Shown in pieces: positions 1 to 6,201 of a stretch of 6,589 nucleotides of DNA; position 1 is the first letter of the stretch, and each line of letters opens with the position of its first letter. The notes beneath the pieces are model-generated. The model searched no databases. It saw nothing but the letters and a program-made list of their open reading frames with translations, and was not told the DNA's origin. The translations under genes were made by a program, and so were the position numbers. Origin of the DNA: Victivallales bacterium (GTDB taxonomy: Bacteria > Verrucomicrobiota > Lentisphaeria > Oligosphaerales > Oligosphaeraceae); contig JAFYGL010000264.1 in the NCBI GenBank assembly GCA_017543165.1, positions 1-6,589 on the forward strand, read 5' to 3'.

Positions 1-260
1 CCCTTCGAGGCGTTCAGCATGCGGTATTGTATTGCGGCCGCGTCCGTATTGCAGCCCATTTCACCGCCCAGCGCATCGATTTCCTTCACCAGCTGCCCTT
101 TGGCAATGCCTCCGATTGCAGGATTGCATGACATCTGGGCAATGTGGTCGTTGTTGATGGCCAGCAGAAGGGTCTCCGCCCCCATGCGCGCGGCGGCAAG
201 AGCCGCCTCGCAGCCCGCATGGCCGCCGCCAACTACTATTACATCAAAAATCCTATCCAT
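1..260 (-). CDS. mnmG: MnmG (GidA), tRNA 5-carboxymethylaminomethyluridine enzyme, N-terminal part
   Basis: MnmG is an FAD-dependent enzyme that, with the GTPase MnmE, adds the aminomethyl or carboxymethylaminomethyl group to wobble uridine 34 of certain tRNAs in the cytoplasm. Only the first 86 codons are present; the gene runs off the left edge. The translation begins [20 protein letters not shown]. The Rossmann FAD-binding motif [10 protein letters not shown] is at residues 11-20, followed by the family signature [13 protein letters not shown] and then [13 protein letters not shown] and RMLNASKG, all close to the E. coli protein. The ATG at 258-260 is preferred because a TAG stop lies in frame at 267-269; a TTG at 261-263 is the only alternative. 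No convincing Shine-Dalgarno sequence precedes it. It lies downstream of the heptose kinase gene, beyond the large inverted-repeat element. Confidence 0.96.
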   Translation of the reverse strand, partial: MDRIFDVIVVGGGHAGCEAALAAARMGAETLLLAINNDHIAQMSCNPAIGGIAKGQLVKEIDALGGEMGCNTDAAAIQYRMLNASK

Positions 261-335
261 CAAAGTCTAGGGCTCAAGCCCCTTGTTTATTGGTCACTAC
301 CCAGTACCCATCTTAAAGGTGAGGATATTTATTTA

Positions 336-365
336 TCCACAGATTTCCACAGATTTTCACTGATT
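336..365. repeat. Three 10-base units, left arm (TCCACAGATT type)
   Basis: The left arm of the large element consists of three tandem 10-base units: TCCACAGATT (336-345), TCCACAGATT (346-355) and TTCACTGATT (356-365). The spacing is about one helical turn, so a protein bound to each unit would sit on the same DNA face. The nonamer TTATCCACA at 333-341 equals the E. coli DnaA-box consensus TTATNCACA. This is a sequence match only; binding is not shown. Confidence 0.75.
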
Positions 366-426
366 TCATCTAGAAAGCGAGCCCGAAAGTGATTTTGATG
401 ATGCGCTGAAGCAGCGCAGATTTCCA

Positions 427-470
427 TTTTGTAGTCGGAGGCAAAAATAGTTTTGCCTCCGACTACAAAA
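427..470. repeat. Perfect 20-base-pair hairpin at the centre of the element
   Basis: TTTTGTAGTCGGAGGCAAAA (427-446) is followed by the loop ATAG (447-450) and the exact reverse complement of the first arm (451-470). The T-run is on the 5' side and the A-run on the 3' side on both strands, so this is not a normal intrinsic terminator, which would end in a U-tract. The perfect pairing suggests recent origin or selection on the structure. Confidence 0.85.
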
Positions 471-517
471 CAGGAAACCTTCGGTCCTTTAGGACCTCGT
501 CAAAATCACGAGAATGA

Positions 518-547
518 AATCAGTGATAATCTGTGATAATCTGTGGA
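518..547. repeat. Three 10-base units, right arm (AATCTGTGGA type)
   Basis: The right arm mirrors the left: AATCAGTGAT (518-527), AATCTGTGAT (528-537) and AATCTGTGGA (538-547). These are the reverse-orientation counterparts of the left-arm units, in the mirrored order. GTGATAATCT is exactly duplicated at 523-532 and 533-542. The outermost nonamer TGATCCACA, on the minus strand at 542-550, differs from the DnaA-box consensus by one base. Confidence 0.75.
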
Positions 548-564
548 TCATAAAAAATCCATGC

Positions 565-1590
565 CTAACAGAGGGGGGACTGGATAGTCGCGTTTATTGT
601 TTCTTTCAGCACATCTATCTCAATGGCGGAGGTGCCTACACGCCCCACCACGATGCCCGCCGCCTGGTTGGCTATCTGCGCCGCCACATCAGGACTTGCG
701 CCTGACATGAGCGCCAGCATCATTGTGGCCATTACCGTGTCCCCCGCGCCTGACACATCGAAGACCTGCCGAGCCTGGGTGGGAATGTGCAAAGGCTTGC
801 TTTTGTCCTTGCTGAAAAGCGCCATTCCCTCTGCGCCAAGTGTTATGAGCAGATATTGAGGCTGCCACTTGCGCATAAGCCTTGACGCCACATTCAGCAA
901 CGGCGCATCCTGCAGCGGATTGCCGCAACCTGAAGCATACTTGACGCCCGCCAGCGCGAAGGCCTCGTTCCTGTTTGGCGTCATAAAGGTCAGCCCCTTT
1001 ATGTTGTATGGGTTGCGGGGATGCGGGTCCAAGGCGCTCATCACCTTGTATTTCCTGCAAAGTTCCACCACCGCCTCCATGAATGACTTGCTGAAAAGCC
1101 CCTTGGCGTAATCCTCCAGTATCACGGCATTGATCTTGCCAGATTTCAAAACCGCCTCCAGCGTCTTCAGCATATTGCGCCTTTCGCCTCTGGAAACATC
1201 GTCAGTCTCCTCCCTATCAATGCGCACCACCTGCTGATTGCCCGCCAGAACCCGTGTCTTGACGGTGGTGGCACGGCTTTTGCTCTTAAGAAGCGTGCAT
1301 GTGTCAACTCCGCCATTGACCAGGCATTGCGATAGCTGCACACCCTCAATGTCATCGCCTATGACGCCGAAAATGCTGGCGGAACCGCCAAGGGAAAGCA
1401 CGTTGCGCGCCACGTTCGCCGCGCCGCCTGGAACATACGTCTCTTTTTTCACTAGCACTACGGGAACAGGAGCCTCCTGGGAAATGCGGTTGGAACTGCC
1501 CCATACATACTTGTCCAGCATTACATCGCCGACTACCGCCAGGCTTTGCCCGCTAAACGCGTTCAGGATTTTCTCAACTTTGTTGTCCAT
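565..1590 (-). CDS. D-glycero-beta-D-manno-heptose 7-phosphate kinase, stand-alone (RfaE1/HldA type)
   Basis: This PfkB-family sugar kinase should phosphorylate D-glycero-D-manno-heptose 7-phosphate at C1 with ATP, making the 1,7-bisphosphate for ADP-heptose and the LPS inner core. It acts in the cytoplasm. The 341 residues align with the N-terminal half of E. coli HldE: GDVMLDKY (21-28), SRNISQEAPVPVV-like segment SSNRISQEAPVPVV (32-45), GGAANVARN (55-63), NQQVVRID (118-125), EDYAKG (159-164), TPNRNEA (204-210) and the ATP-site motif DVSGAGDT (278-285), with D284 the likely catalytic base. The C-terminal adenylyltransferase half of HldE is absent, so a separate RfaE2-type enzyme must exist elsewhere if the pathway is complete. 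The ATG at 1588-1590 directly follows the TAA stop of the upstream gene with no spacer and no clear Shine-Dalgarno, which points to translational coupling. It is the last gene of the operon. The kinase family is sure; the exact sugar substrate is very likely. Confidence 0.93.
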   Translation of the reverse strand: MDNKVEKILNAFSGQSLAVVGDVMLDKYVWGSSNRISQEAPVPVVLVKKETYVPGGAANVARNVLSLGGSASIFGVIGDDIEGVQLSQCLVNGGVDTCTLLKSKSRATTVKTRVLAGNQQVVRIDREETDDVSRGERRNMLKTLEAVLKSGKINAVILEDYAKGLFSKSFMEAVVELCRKYKVMSALDPHPRNPYNIKGLTFMTPNRNEAFALAGVKYASGCGNPLQDAPLLNVASRLMRKWQPQYLLITLGAEGMALFSKDKSKPLHIPTQARQVFDVSGAGDTVMATMMLALMSGASPDVAAQIANQAAGIVVGRVGTSAIEIDVLKETINATIQSPLC

Positions 1591-2334
1591 TTATGGTATT
1601 ATGACTTTATGTCGTTCAATGATATCTTTAACTGCGTTTTCAAGATTCACTTTTTCTTCTGGCAGTATACTTCCCTTTTGTGAAATGCTGTCCAGCAGCA
1701 TATCCAGCCGTCTCAAGTCCCTGCTCATGTTTCTTCTCTGGCGAGGGGACAGCATGTCGCCAAAGTCTCCCATATAGCTCATTCTTCTGGCTACGTCGTC
1801 CTTCAGCAGTGCCAGCATAGCCTGTTCCATGGGGTCCTCAGTTTTGATTTTTTCCAGTTTTTCCTGAACCTTGATAATCTCGAATGAGATGCGCTGCCTT
1901 GCCACGGAACCCTCAAATAGGTTTTCCGCTTTAAGGATTGATGAAAGCCCCAGCATTATCACCAGTTCGCAGATGACTAGGCAGGCAACCACCAGTTTTG
2001 CGCCCAGGGACAGCAACTTGCTGGATGTGGAAAGCCCCCGCGTCTCGTGCTTGTAGTGGAAATCCAGCAGATACCCGCCAGCCTTTATTTTGTCCCCCGC
2101 GGTAAGGCTTGCCTTTCCCTGCAATTCCTTCCCGTTCAGAAACACTTTTGCATTTGCCTCTGGGGAAATTTGTACTCCTTTGTCACCTTCCTCTATGGTG
2201 AACAGGCTTCCCGCATCTGGCAATTCAACTTTGCAGGGCAGGGCGCTGATCTCCAGCATCATTCGCGGAGAAAGGCGCCGTTTCTGCTCGGCCTCCTCCG
2301 TGATGTACGTGATTTGTATGCTTGCCTTGTTCAC
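1591..2334 (-). CDS. Membrane protein with degenerate FHA-like N-terminal domain and charged helical C-terminus
   Basis: No named family is recognised. The 247-residue product has three parts. Residues 1-95 look beta-rich, and VFLNGKEL (64-71) followed by LTAGDKIKAGGYLLDF (77-92) resembles the end of a forkhead-associated (FHA) fold (NG..L....L..GD.I..G). The conserved early GR and SRxH motifs of phosphothreonine-binding FHA domains are not seen, so phosphopeptide binding is doubtful. Residues about 110-134 are a probable single membrane helix containing E123, with the FHA-like part predicted cytoplasmic. Residues 145-245 are highly charged and probably helical or coiled-coil. The start is GTG at 2332-2334, seven bases after the xseB stop, with only a weak GACGG upstream; no earlier start fits. 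It sits between xseB and the heptose kinase and is probably cotranscribed. A membrane scaffold role is only a guess. Confidence 0.7.
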   Translation of the reverse strand: MNKASIQITYITEEAEQKRRLSPRMMLEISALPCKVELPDAGSLFTIEEGDKGVQISPEANAKVFLNGKELQGKASLTAGDKIKAGGYLLDFHYKHETRGLSTSSKLLSLGAKLVVACLVICELVIMLGLSSILKAENLFEGSVARQRISFEIIKVQEKLEKIKTEDPMEQAMLALLKDDVARRMSYMGDFGDMLSPRQRRNMSRDLRRLDMLLDSISQKGSILPEEKVNLENAVKDIIERHKVIIP

Positions 2335-2341
2335 TGCCGTC

Positions 2342-2602
2342 TCACTGCTGGTGGAACTGCTGCGTCAAATCAGTCCATGACATGCTTTTGTCTGGATTCT
2401 GCGTGAGTTTCAGTATGCGGTTTTCCGCATTGCCCAGCTCCTTGTTGCAGAAGTTGCTGAGCTTGATTCCCTCTTCCACCATGCTCAGGCTCTGCTCCAG
2501 GGGGAGTTGCTTGCTTTCCAGTTCAGACACAATCTGCTCCAAACGCGCAAGCGCCTGTTCAAATGTCAACTGTTGTTCCTGTTGTATTCCTTCTTCTGCC
2601 AT
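2342..2602 (-). CDS. xseB: Exonuclease VII small subunit XseB
   Basis: XseB is the small helical subunit that binds several-fold to XseA to form exonuclease VII, which degrades single-stranded DNA from both ends to acid-soluble oligonucleotides. The 86 residues match the usual size of about 80. The family core runs from residue 12 to 66, with LTFEQALARLEQIVSELES followed by LPLEQSLSMVEEGIKL, as in E. coli XseB ([26 protein letters not shown]). The ATG at 2600-2602 is chosen because AAGGAG (2609-2614 on the minus strand) stands six bases upstream and because homology starts just after it. The same frame is open back to an ATG at 2711-2713 that overlaps the xseA stop, but those extra 37 residues are encoded by an intergenic repeat and do not resemble XseB. 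Confidence 0.95.
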   Translation of the reverse strand: MAEEGIQQEQQLTFEQALARLEQIVSELESKQLPLEQSLSMVEEGIKLSNFCNKELGNAENRILKLTQNPDKSMSWTDLTQQFHQQ

Positions 2603-2606
2603 GTTT

Positions 2607-2614
2607 CTCTCCTT
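2607..2614 (-). promoter_or_regulatory. Strong Shine-Dalgarno of xseB
   Basis: On the minus strand AAGGAGAG, whose AAGGAG core is six bases before the ATG at 2602, is the best ribosome-binding site in the window. It decides the xseB start against the upstream in-frame ATG at 2713. Confidence 0.85.
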
Positions 2615-2654
2615 GATTTTGCCTGCTGCGCGAGAACGGGCCTGCTTTCCCGCA

Positions 2655-2699
2655 CGGCCATGTGGCCGCGCGTCAGGACGCGTGAATGCCATGCAGCTG
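2655..2699. repeat. REP-like palindromic repeat, copy 1 (between xseA and xseB)
   Basis: Two inverted repeats abut exactly: CGGCCA-TG-TGGCCG (2655-2668) and CGCGTC-AG-GACGCG (2669-2682). Bases 2657-2679 match 6202-6224 at 22 of 23 positions in the same orientation, and the ungapped similarity continues to 2699/6244 (34 of 43 overall). The placement in a gap between genes and the paired palindromes resemble REP elements. The family is not recognised, and two copies in 6.6 kb suggest many in the genome. Confidence 0.7.
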
Positions 2700-2712
2700 C
2701 CTGCGCAGTCCA

Positions 2713-4059
2713 TTATTTGATTGTCGCCGCCAGTTCGCCGTCTGCCAGTCTTATGCTTATGTCCTCTCCTGTGTTCGCTTCGTTTACAGTGGTCAAGAGG
2801 CTCTTGTCCTGCTTGAACACGATGGCGTATCCGCGTTCCAGAACTGCCTGCGGCCCCAGCAGCCTGAGTTTGTCATTCGCCCTTGCAAGCCGTTCCTTGA
2901 GGCTGCGCAGCATGTCCTCGCTGTCGCGGGACAGGCGCATGGACAACTGCTCGACCACGGCCTTCCTTTCAGGCAGGATGCTGGGTATCTGCGCTGAAAG
3001 TCTGCCCGTCGCGGTGCGAACTCGCAGTGCCAGGTCCGCACTGAGCCGTTGCGGATATGACTGCACCATTTGCCTTAATTGCTCAACCCGTGTCCTGCGC
3101 ACTTGTATCAGCATGTCGGCGGGCACGGCCAGATAGCGGTTGCTGGCTGCAAGGCCAAGCCTGTGCTTGTAGAAATTCAGCATGTTGTTGGCCATGTTCA
3201 GGATTTTGCTCTTTGCGAAGGCGATGTTGTCCCTCACGCGCGAGGCTTCCTGTACCACCCATTTTGCGGCGTCGGTCGGCGTCATTGCCCGTAAGTCCGC
3301 CACTTCGTCGCAGAGCGTGTAGTCCTGTTCATGACCCACTGCGCTGATGACAGGTATGCTGGAGGCTGCGATGGCGCGCACCAGGCTCTCGTCGTTGAAG
3401 GAGGCCAAATCCTCCTTGGAGCCGCCGCCGCGGGTGATGACTATCACCTCGCACAGGTGGTAGAAGTTGATGTAGTTTAGGCGTTCAATGATGGTGGCGG
3501 CGGATTCATTGCCCTGCATTCTGGCGGGGAACAGCAACACCGTAAGAGACCCCTGCCTGTTGCCCAATCCACGCATGAAGTCCTTCAATGCGGCTGCGCC
3601 CTCGGCCGTAATGAGCCCTATTGTCTTGGGGAACGGCGGCAGTTTTTTCTTGCGCGAAGGCAGGAAAAGGCCTTCCTGCGCCAGTCTTTCACGGAGTGCC
3701 TTCAATCTCAGCATCTCCTCGCCATCCCCTTTCATGCGCAGCCTTTCAATGGAAATCTGGCATTCGCCCCTGCCAGCATAGACATCAATTCTGCCATATA
3801 CCTCCACTGCGACGCCATTCTGGAAATCTGGCGGCAATGGTTCACGTATATTCCAGCTCCACCACACCATGCGCAGGCTGGATACCCCGTCTTTGAGCAC
3901 AAAATAAATGCCTTTGCCCTGTTTTTCAGGATGATAGTCCTCGACTTCGCCAGTCACCCAGATGCTGCGCGGAAAACCCGCCTGGACACAGTTGCGAATC
4001 TGCTGGTTCAGTTCAGTTATGGTGTATATCTTCTCTGTTTGTCCAATTGGCATTGCCAC
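2713..4059 (-). CDS. xseA: Exonuclease VII large subunit XseA
   Basis: XseA is the catalytic subunit of exonuclease VII, a single-strand-specific DNA exonuclease active in repair and removal of damaged single strands. From the GTG at 4057-4059 it has 448 residues, close to E. coli XseA (456). Residues about 12-110 form the OB-fold DNA-binding domain (YTITELNQQIR, VTGEVEDYHPEKQGKGIYFVLKDG). The catalytic core follows with ITAEGAAALKDF, TRGGGSKEDLASFNDE (from about 209), GHEQDYTLCDEVADLRAMTP (from 242) and then a long coiled-coil. VLERGYAIV (406-414) and a short beta tail end it. AGGAG at 4067-4071 lies seven bases before GTG 4059, better than its 13-base distance to the ATG at 4051-4053. An ATG at 4122 is in frame but overlaps the promoter -10 box, so it is unlikely. 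First gene of the operon. Confidence 0.96.
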   Translation of the reverse strand: MAMPIGQTEKIYTITELNQQIRNCVQAGFPRSIWVTGEVEDYHPEKQGKGIYFVLKDGVSSLRMVWWSWNIREPLPPDFQNGVAVEVYGRIDVYAGRGECQISIERLRMKGDGEEMLRLKALRERLAQEGLFLPSRKKKLPPFPKTIGLITAEGAAALKDFMRGLGNRQGSLTVLLFPARMQGNESAATIIERLNYINFYHLCEVIVITRGGGSKEDLASFNDESLVRAIAASSIPVISAVGHEQDYTLCDEVADLRAMTPTDAAKWVVQEASRVRDNIAFAKSKILNMANNMLNFYKHRLGLAASNRYLAVPADMLIQVRRTRVEQLRQMVQSYPQRLSADLALRVRTATGRLSAQIPSILPERKAVVEQLSMRLSRDSEDMLRSLKERLARANDKLRLLGPQAVLERGYAIVFKQDKSLLTTVNEANTGEDISIRLADGELAATIK

Positions 4060-4066
4060 AAGAATG

Positions 4067-4071
4067 CTCCT
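4067..4071 (-). promoter_or_regulatory. Shine-Dalgarno of xseA, favours a GTG start
   Basis: AGGAG on the minus strand is seven bases upstream of GTG 4059 and 13 bases upstream of ATG 4053. The usual spacing of 5-9 bases supports the GTG, adding two residues before the ATG. Confidence 0.6.
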
Positions 4072-4120
4072 GATTTCATAGTAGTTTCGCCTGTATGCGC
4101 CCCTATATGAACACACAGGC

Positions 4121-4150
4121 ATAAAATCGCATTAAAGCACCTTTTGTCAA
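4121..4150 (-). promoter_or_regulatory. Sigma70-type promoter for xseA-xseB-fhaL-kinase operon
   Basis: On the minus strand a perfect -35 box TTGACA (4145-4150) is followed after 18 bases by TTTTAT (4121-4126), which matches 4 of 6 bases of TATAAT. Transcription would start near 4114, leaving a leader of about 55 bases before xseA. It lies in the only sizeable gap between the dGTPase-like gene and xseA. The rest of that gap (4151-4210) shows no clear terminator for the upstream gene. Confidence 0.6.
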
Positions 4151-4210
4151 GCAGGAATTAGAGAAAAATACCCAGAGGAGTAAAATCTAGCGTGATGGAG
4201 TTGGGTTTGT

Positions 4211-5389
4211 TCAGTCAAAGTTGATGATCTGGGGCACGAAGCGTTGTTCGTATTGGTTTATGAAATACTGGTCGGTCATGCAGGCAATGTAGTCGGCGGT
4301 GATGCGTTCAGGCGATTCCTTCAGGCGGTATTCCGCGGGCTGCGAGCGTATCCACTCGTCGATGATCTTGCATTTGAGGTCTTTCCTTATGTCCGTGATG
4401 TATGCCTCGAAAAGCTGTGTCAGCATGCAGTCGAACTGCTCCTTCTGGTGCGAAAGCAGTGCGCAGTTGTAGATGTGCTCGTAGTTGAACCTCTTCAGCG
4501 CCGAATATGCGCCATAGACTTCCTCCGAAAATTCCAGGTACTCCTTGCCACGGCTGTTGAGTATGATGTCATTGCACAGCACGCTTATGATCTTGCGGTT
4601 CTCGTTGCCAAGCACACGCTCTATGCTCCAGGGCATGTCGGTCTTCGCTATGATGCCCAGGGAAACCGCGTCCTCGAAGTCACGCCCTAGGTATGAGATT
4701 ATGTCCGCCACACGCACGACACAGCCTTCCATGGTGGAGGGGGACACCTTTCTGTCGTAGCCTGGCTCCTTCAGGCATTTCTCCAGGTTCTTGTCCAGGT
4801 CCTCCCATGTCAGCTTGCTTCTGTCGTATTCATATCTTCTGGATTCGATTTCGCCGTTGTGCCCCAGAATGCCGTCCAGCACGGGCAGTGTCAGGTTCAG
4901 TCCCGCGCCATGGTGCTCCAGTTGCTGAAGTTCCCTCACCGACTGTGCATTGTGCACGAATGTGCCGATTCCAGCCTTTTGCAGATTGGCGGCAAGCGCC
5001 GCCTCGCCAGTATGGCCGAATGGAGTGTGCCCGATGTCATGCCCGATGGCAATCGCCTCTATCAAGTCTTCGTTCAGGTTCAGGCAGCGCCCGATAGTGC
5101 GGGCTATGCGGGAGACCATCTGCACATGGAGGGAGCGCCGCGTGATGTGGTCGTTGCGCACACGGAAGAATACCTGTGTCTTGTCGGAATACCGTGCGAA
5201 AGACGAGGAATGTATGATACGGTCCGTGTCATGGGCGAATGGCGTGCGCAGGTTCTCGAAGTCATCCACCTCAGCAGGCCGCCTCCGTTGCGCATCCTTG
5301 CTGAAGTAGGCGTTCTTCGGATCCAGAGTGCGTTGTTCCAGTTCGTCCCTTTCACTGGCGATCTGGGCAGTAAGTTCCTCCATTGACAT
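4211..5389 (-). CDS. dGTPase-like deoxynucleoside triphosphate triphosphohydrolase (HD domain)
   Basis: Enzymes of this family hydrolyse dNTPs, often dGTP, to deoxynucleoside and tripolyphosphate and so affect cytoplasmic dNTP pools. Numbered from the TTG at 5395 the product has 394 residues. The N-terminal segment NLRTPFAHDTDRIIHSSSFAR is typical of the family (FRRLQ region). The metal-binding HD set is H90 (SLHVQMVSRIART), H119-D120 in AIGHDIGHTPFGHTGE, and D231 in RVADIISYLGRD. HHGAGLNLT near 161-169 also fits. The ATG at 5387-5389 is chosen (392 residues) because GAGG at 5397-5400 is seven bases upstream; TTG 5395 would be too close to it and ATG 5383 too far. It begins two bases after the tatD stop, so the two are probably cotranscribed and coupled. 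It is the shorter, type-2-like form rather than E. coli Dgt length (505). The substrate range is not known. Confidence 0.92.
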   Translation of the reverse strand: MSMEELTAQIASERDELEQRTLDPKNAYFSKDAQRRRPAEVDDFENLRTPFAHDTDRIIHSSSFARYSDKTQVFFRVRNDHITRRSLHVQMVSRIARTIGRCLNLNEDLIEAIAIGHDIGHTPFGHTGEAALAANLQKAGIGTFVHNAQSVRELQQLEHHGAGLNLTLPVLDGILGHNGEIESRRYEYDRSKLTWEDLDKNLEKCLKEPGYDRKVSPSTMEGCVVRVADIISYLGRDFEDAVSLGIIAKTDMPWSIERVLGNENRKIISVLCNDIILNSRGKEYLEFSEEVYGAYSALKRFNYEHIYNCALLSHQKEQFDCMLTQLFEAYITDIRKDLKCKIIDEWIRSQPAEYRLKESPERITADYIACMTDQYFINQYEQRFVPQIINFD

Positions 5390-5391
5390 AG

Positions 5392-6162
5392 TCAAACCTC
5401 ATCTTGTATATTCAAAAAACGATGTGCATTTTCGGTTGTGAGCCTTGCCATTTCCTCTGGCTCAATGCCGCGCAGTTCTGCCGCGTATTTGCCGATGATG
5501 GGAATGTTGGCGGGCGTGTTCTCCTGCCCGCGAAGCGGCACTGGCGCAAGATATGGCGTGTCTGTCTCCAGCAGCAGGCGCTCGTCTGGGATAAGTTCCA
5601 GTATGCGGCGTATATTCTCCGCCTTCTTGAATGTCACCATGCCGTTGATTGACATCATCGCCCCCAGTTCCAGCCACTGCGCAGCCTCGTCTTCCGTGCC
5701 TGAAAAACTGTGGACCTCAAATGGATGCCCCTTGGGAAGATTGTCCTGCACGATCTGCAAGCCATCCTGCACGGCCTCCCTGCAATGTATTATGACAGGC
5801 AACTTGGCGGCCACCGCCTCTTGCAGGAAAATCGCGAACATGGCCCGCTGCGCCTCCCTTGGCGCGAAGTCATAGTAGTAGTCCAATCCAATCTCGCCCA
5901 CGGCACGCACTTTTTCGTGCCGCCATAGTTCTCGCAGCAGCCCCAGGTCGTAGGGTTTCTCAGCATCGTGGGGATGCATGCCCACGGCCGCGTATGCCCC
6001 TGCCTCGCGTTCAGCCAGCTCCACCACAAATGGGCAGTTCTCCATGTTGGTGCCCTGCACAAGAAATTCCAGCACCTCTGCCTCACGCGCGCCAGCAAGC
6101 GTGGCGGAGGCGGTCTCCTTCTTGTCTATGTCAAAATGGCAATGTGAATCAAACCAGTGCAT
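5392..6162 (-). CDS. TatD-family metal-dependent hydrolase (DNase)
   Basis: TatD proteins are TIM-barrel metal-dependent hydrolases; E. coli TatD has 3'-5' exonuclease activity linked to repair, and other members act on D-aminoacyl-tRNA or unknown substrates. The 256 residues are of normal length. The metal ligands are visible: H7 and H9 in DSHCHFD (5-11), E90 in GEIGLDYYYD (89-98), H126 in IIHCRE, H151 in VHSFSG and D201 in ETDTPYLAP (199-207). GMHPH (61-65) and the C-terminal PANIP and TTENAHRFL segments are also typical. The ATG at 6160-6162 is directly at the N-terminal MHWFDSHCHFD, the normal start for the family; no strong Shine-Dalgarno is seen. The gene is followed within two bases by the dGTPase-like gene. 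The family contains TatD, YcfH and YjjV paralogues that cannot be told apart with confidence here, so no symbol is given. Confidence 0.94.
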   Translation of the reverse strand: MHWFDSHCHFDIDKKETASATLAGAREAEVLEFLVQGTNMENCPFVVELAEREAGAYAAVGMHPHDAEKPYDLGLLRELWRHEKVRAVGEIGLDYYYDFAPREAQRAMFAIFLQEAVAAKLPVIIHCREAVQDGLQIVQDNLPKGHPFEVHSFSGTEDEAAQWLELGAMMSINGMVTFKKAENIRRILELIPDERLLLETDTPYLAPVPLRGQENTPANIPIIGKYAAELRGIEPEEMARLTTENAHRFLNIQDEV

Positions 6163-6201
6163 TGTGATTTATGTTTTCTGATGTGCACGCTGCTCAGCGC
6201 C

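Larger units (their letters stand above)
323..560. repeat. 238-base nested inverted-repeat element (MITE- or REP-like)
   Basis: This fills most of the 304-base gap between mnmG and the kinase gene. The outer arms 323-369 and 514-560 are ungapped reverse complements at 40 of 47 positions (33 of 37 in the core 333-369/514-550). Inside them GTGATTTTGA (389-398) pairs perfectly with TCAAAATCAC (500-509). Inside that lie three hairpins: TGCGCTG/CAGCGCA (402-408/412-418), a perfect 20-base-pair stem (427-446/451-470) with loop ATAG, and GGTCCT/AGGACC (483-488/491-496). TTTCC (421-425) and GGAAA (473-477) can extend the middle stem. The nested symmetry, the lack of any coding potential and the closeness to a stop codon (565-567) suggest a miniature non-autonomous mobile element or large REP-type element. 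A structured RNA or a protein-binding site is also possible. No target-site duplication is visible. Its family is not recognised. Confidence 0.8.

Noticed and set aside
270..282. Inverted repeat GGGCT-CA-AGCCC just upstream of mnmG
   Set aside because: A two-base loop and five-base stem are too short to distinguish from chance, and there is no adjoining promoter or U-tract.
323..560. CRISPR array or tRNA-like gene
   Set aside because: The 10-base units are directly tandem without spacers and in opposed arms; the cloverleaf-like fold lacks tRNA-conserved positions, anticodon arm and CCA context.
514..705. Plus-strand open frame of 63 codons starting in the inverted-repeat element
   Set aside because: It begins inside the repeat arm, has no ribosome-binding site and runs antisense into the kinase gene.
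1238..1777. Plus-strand open frame of 179 codons
   Set aside because: It lies antisense over the heptose kinase and the FHA-like gene, has no recognisable domain, and is Ser/Thr/Leu-rich as expected from the complement of a coding frame.
4089..4120. Hairpin GCCTGT/ACAGGC upstream of xseA as a leader regulator
   Set aside because: The predicted transcription start near 4114 lies inside one arm, so the full stem would not be transcribed; the loop is long and the stem only six base pairs.
4859..5386. Plus-strand open frame of 175 codons
   Set aside because: It is antisense to the conserved HD-domain gene, whose metal-binding residues are intact, and shows no family motif.
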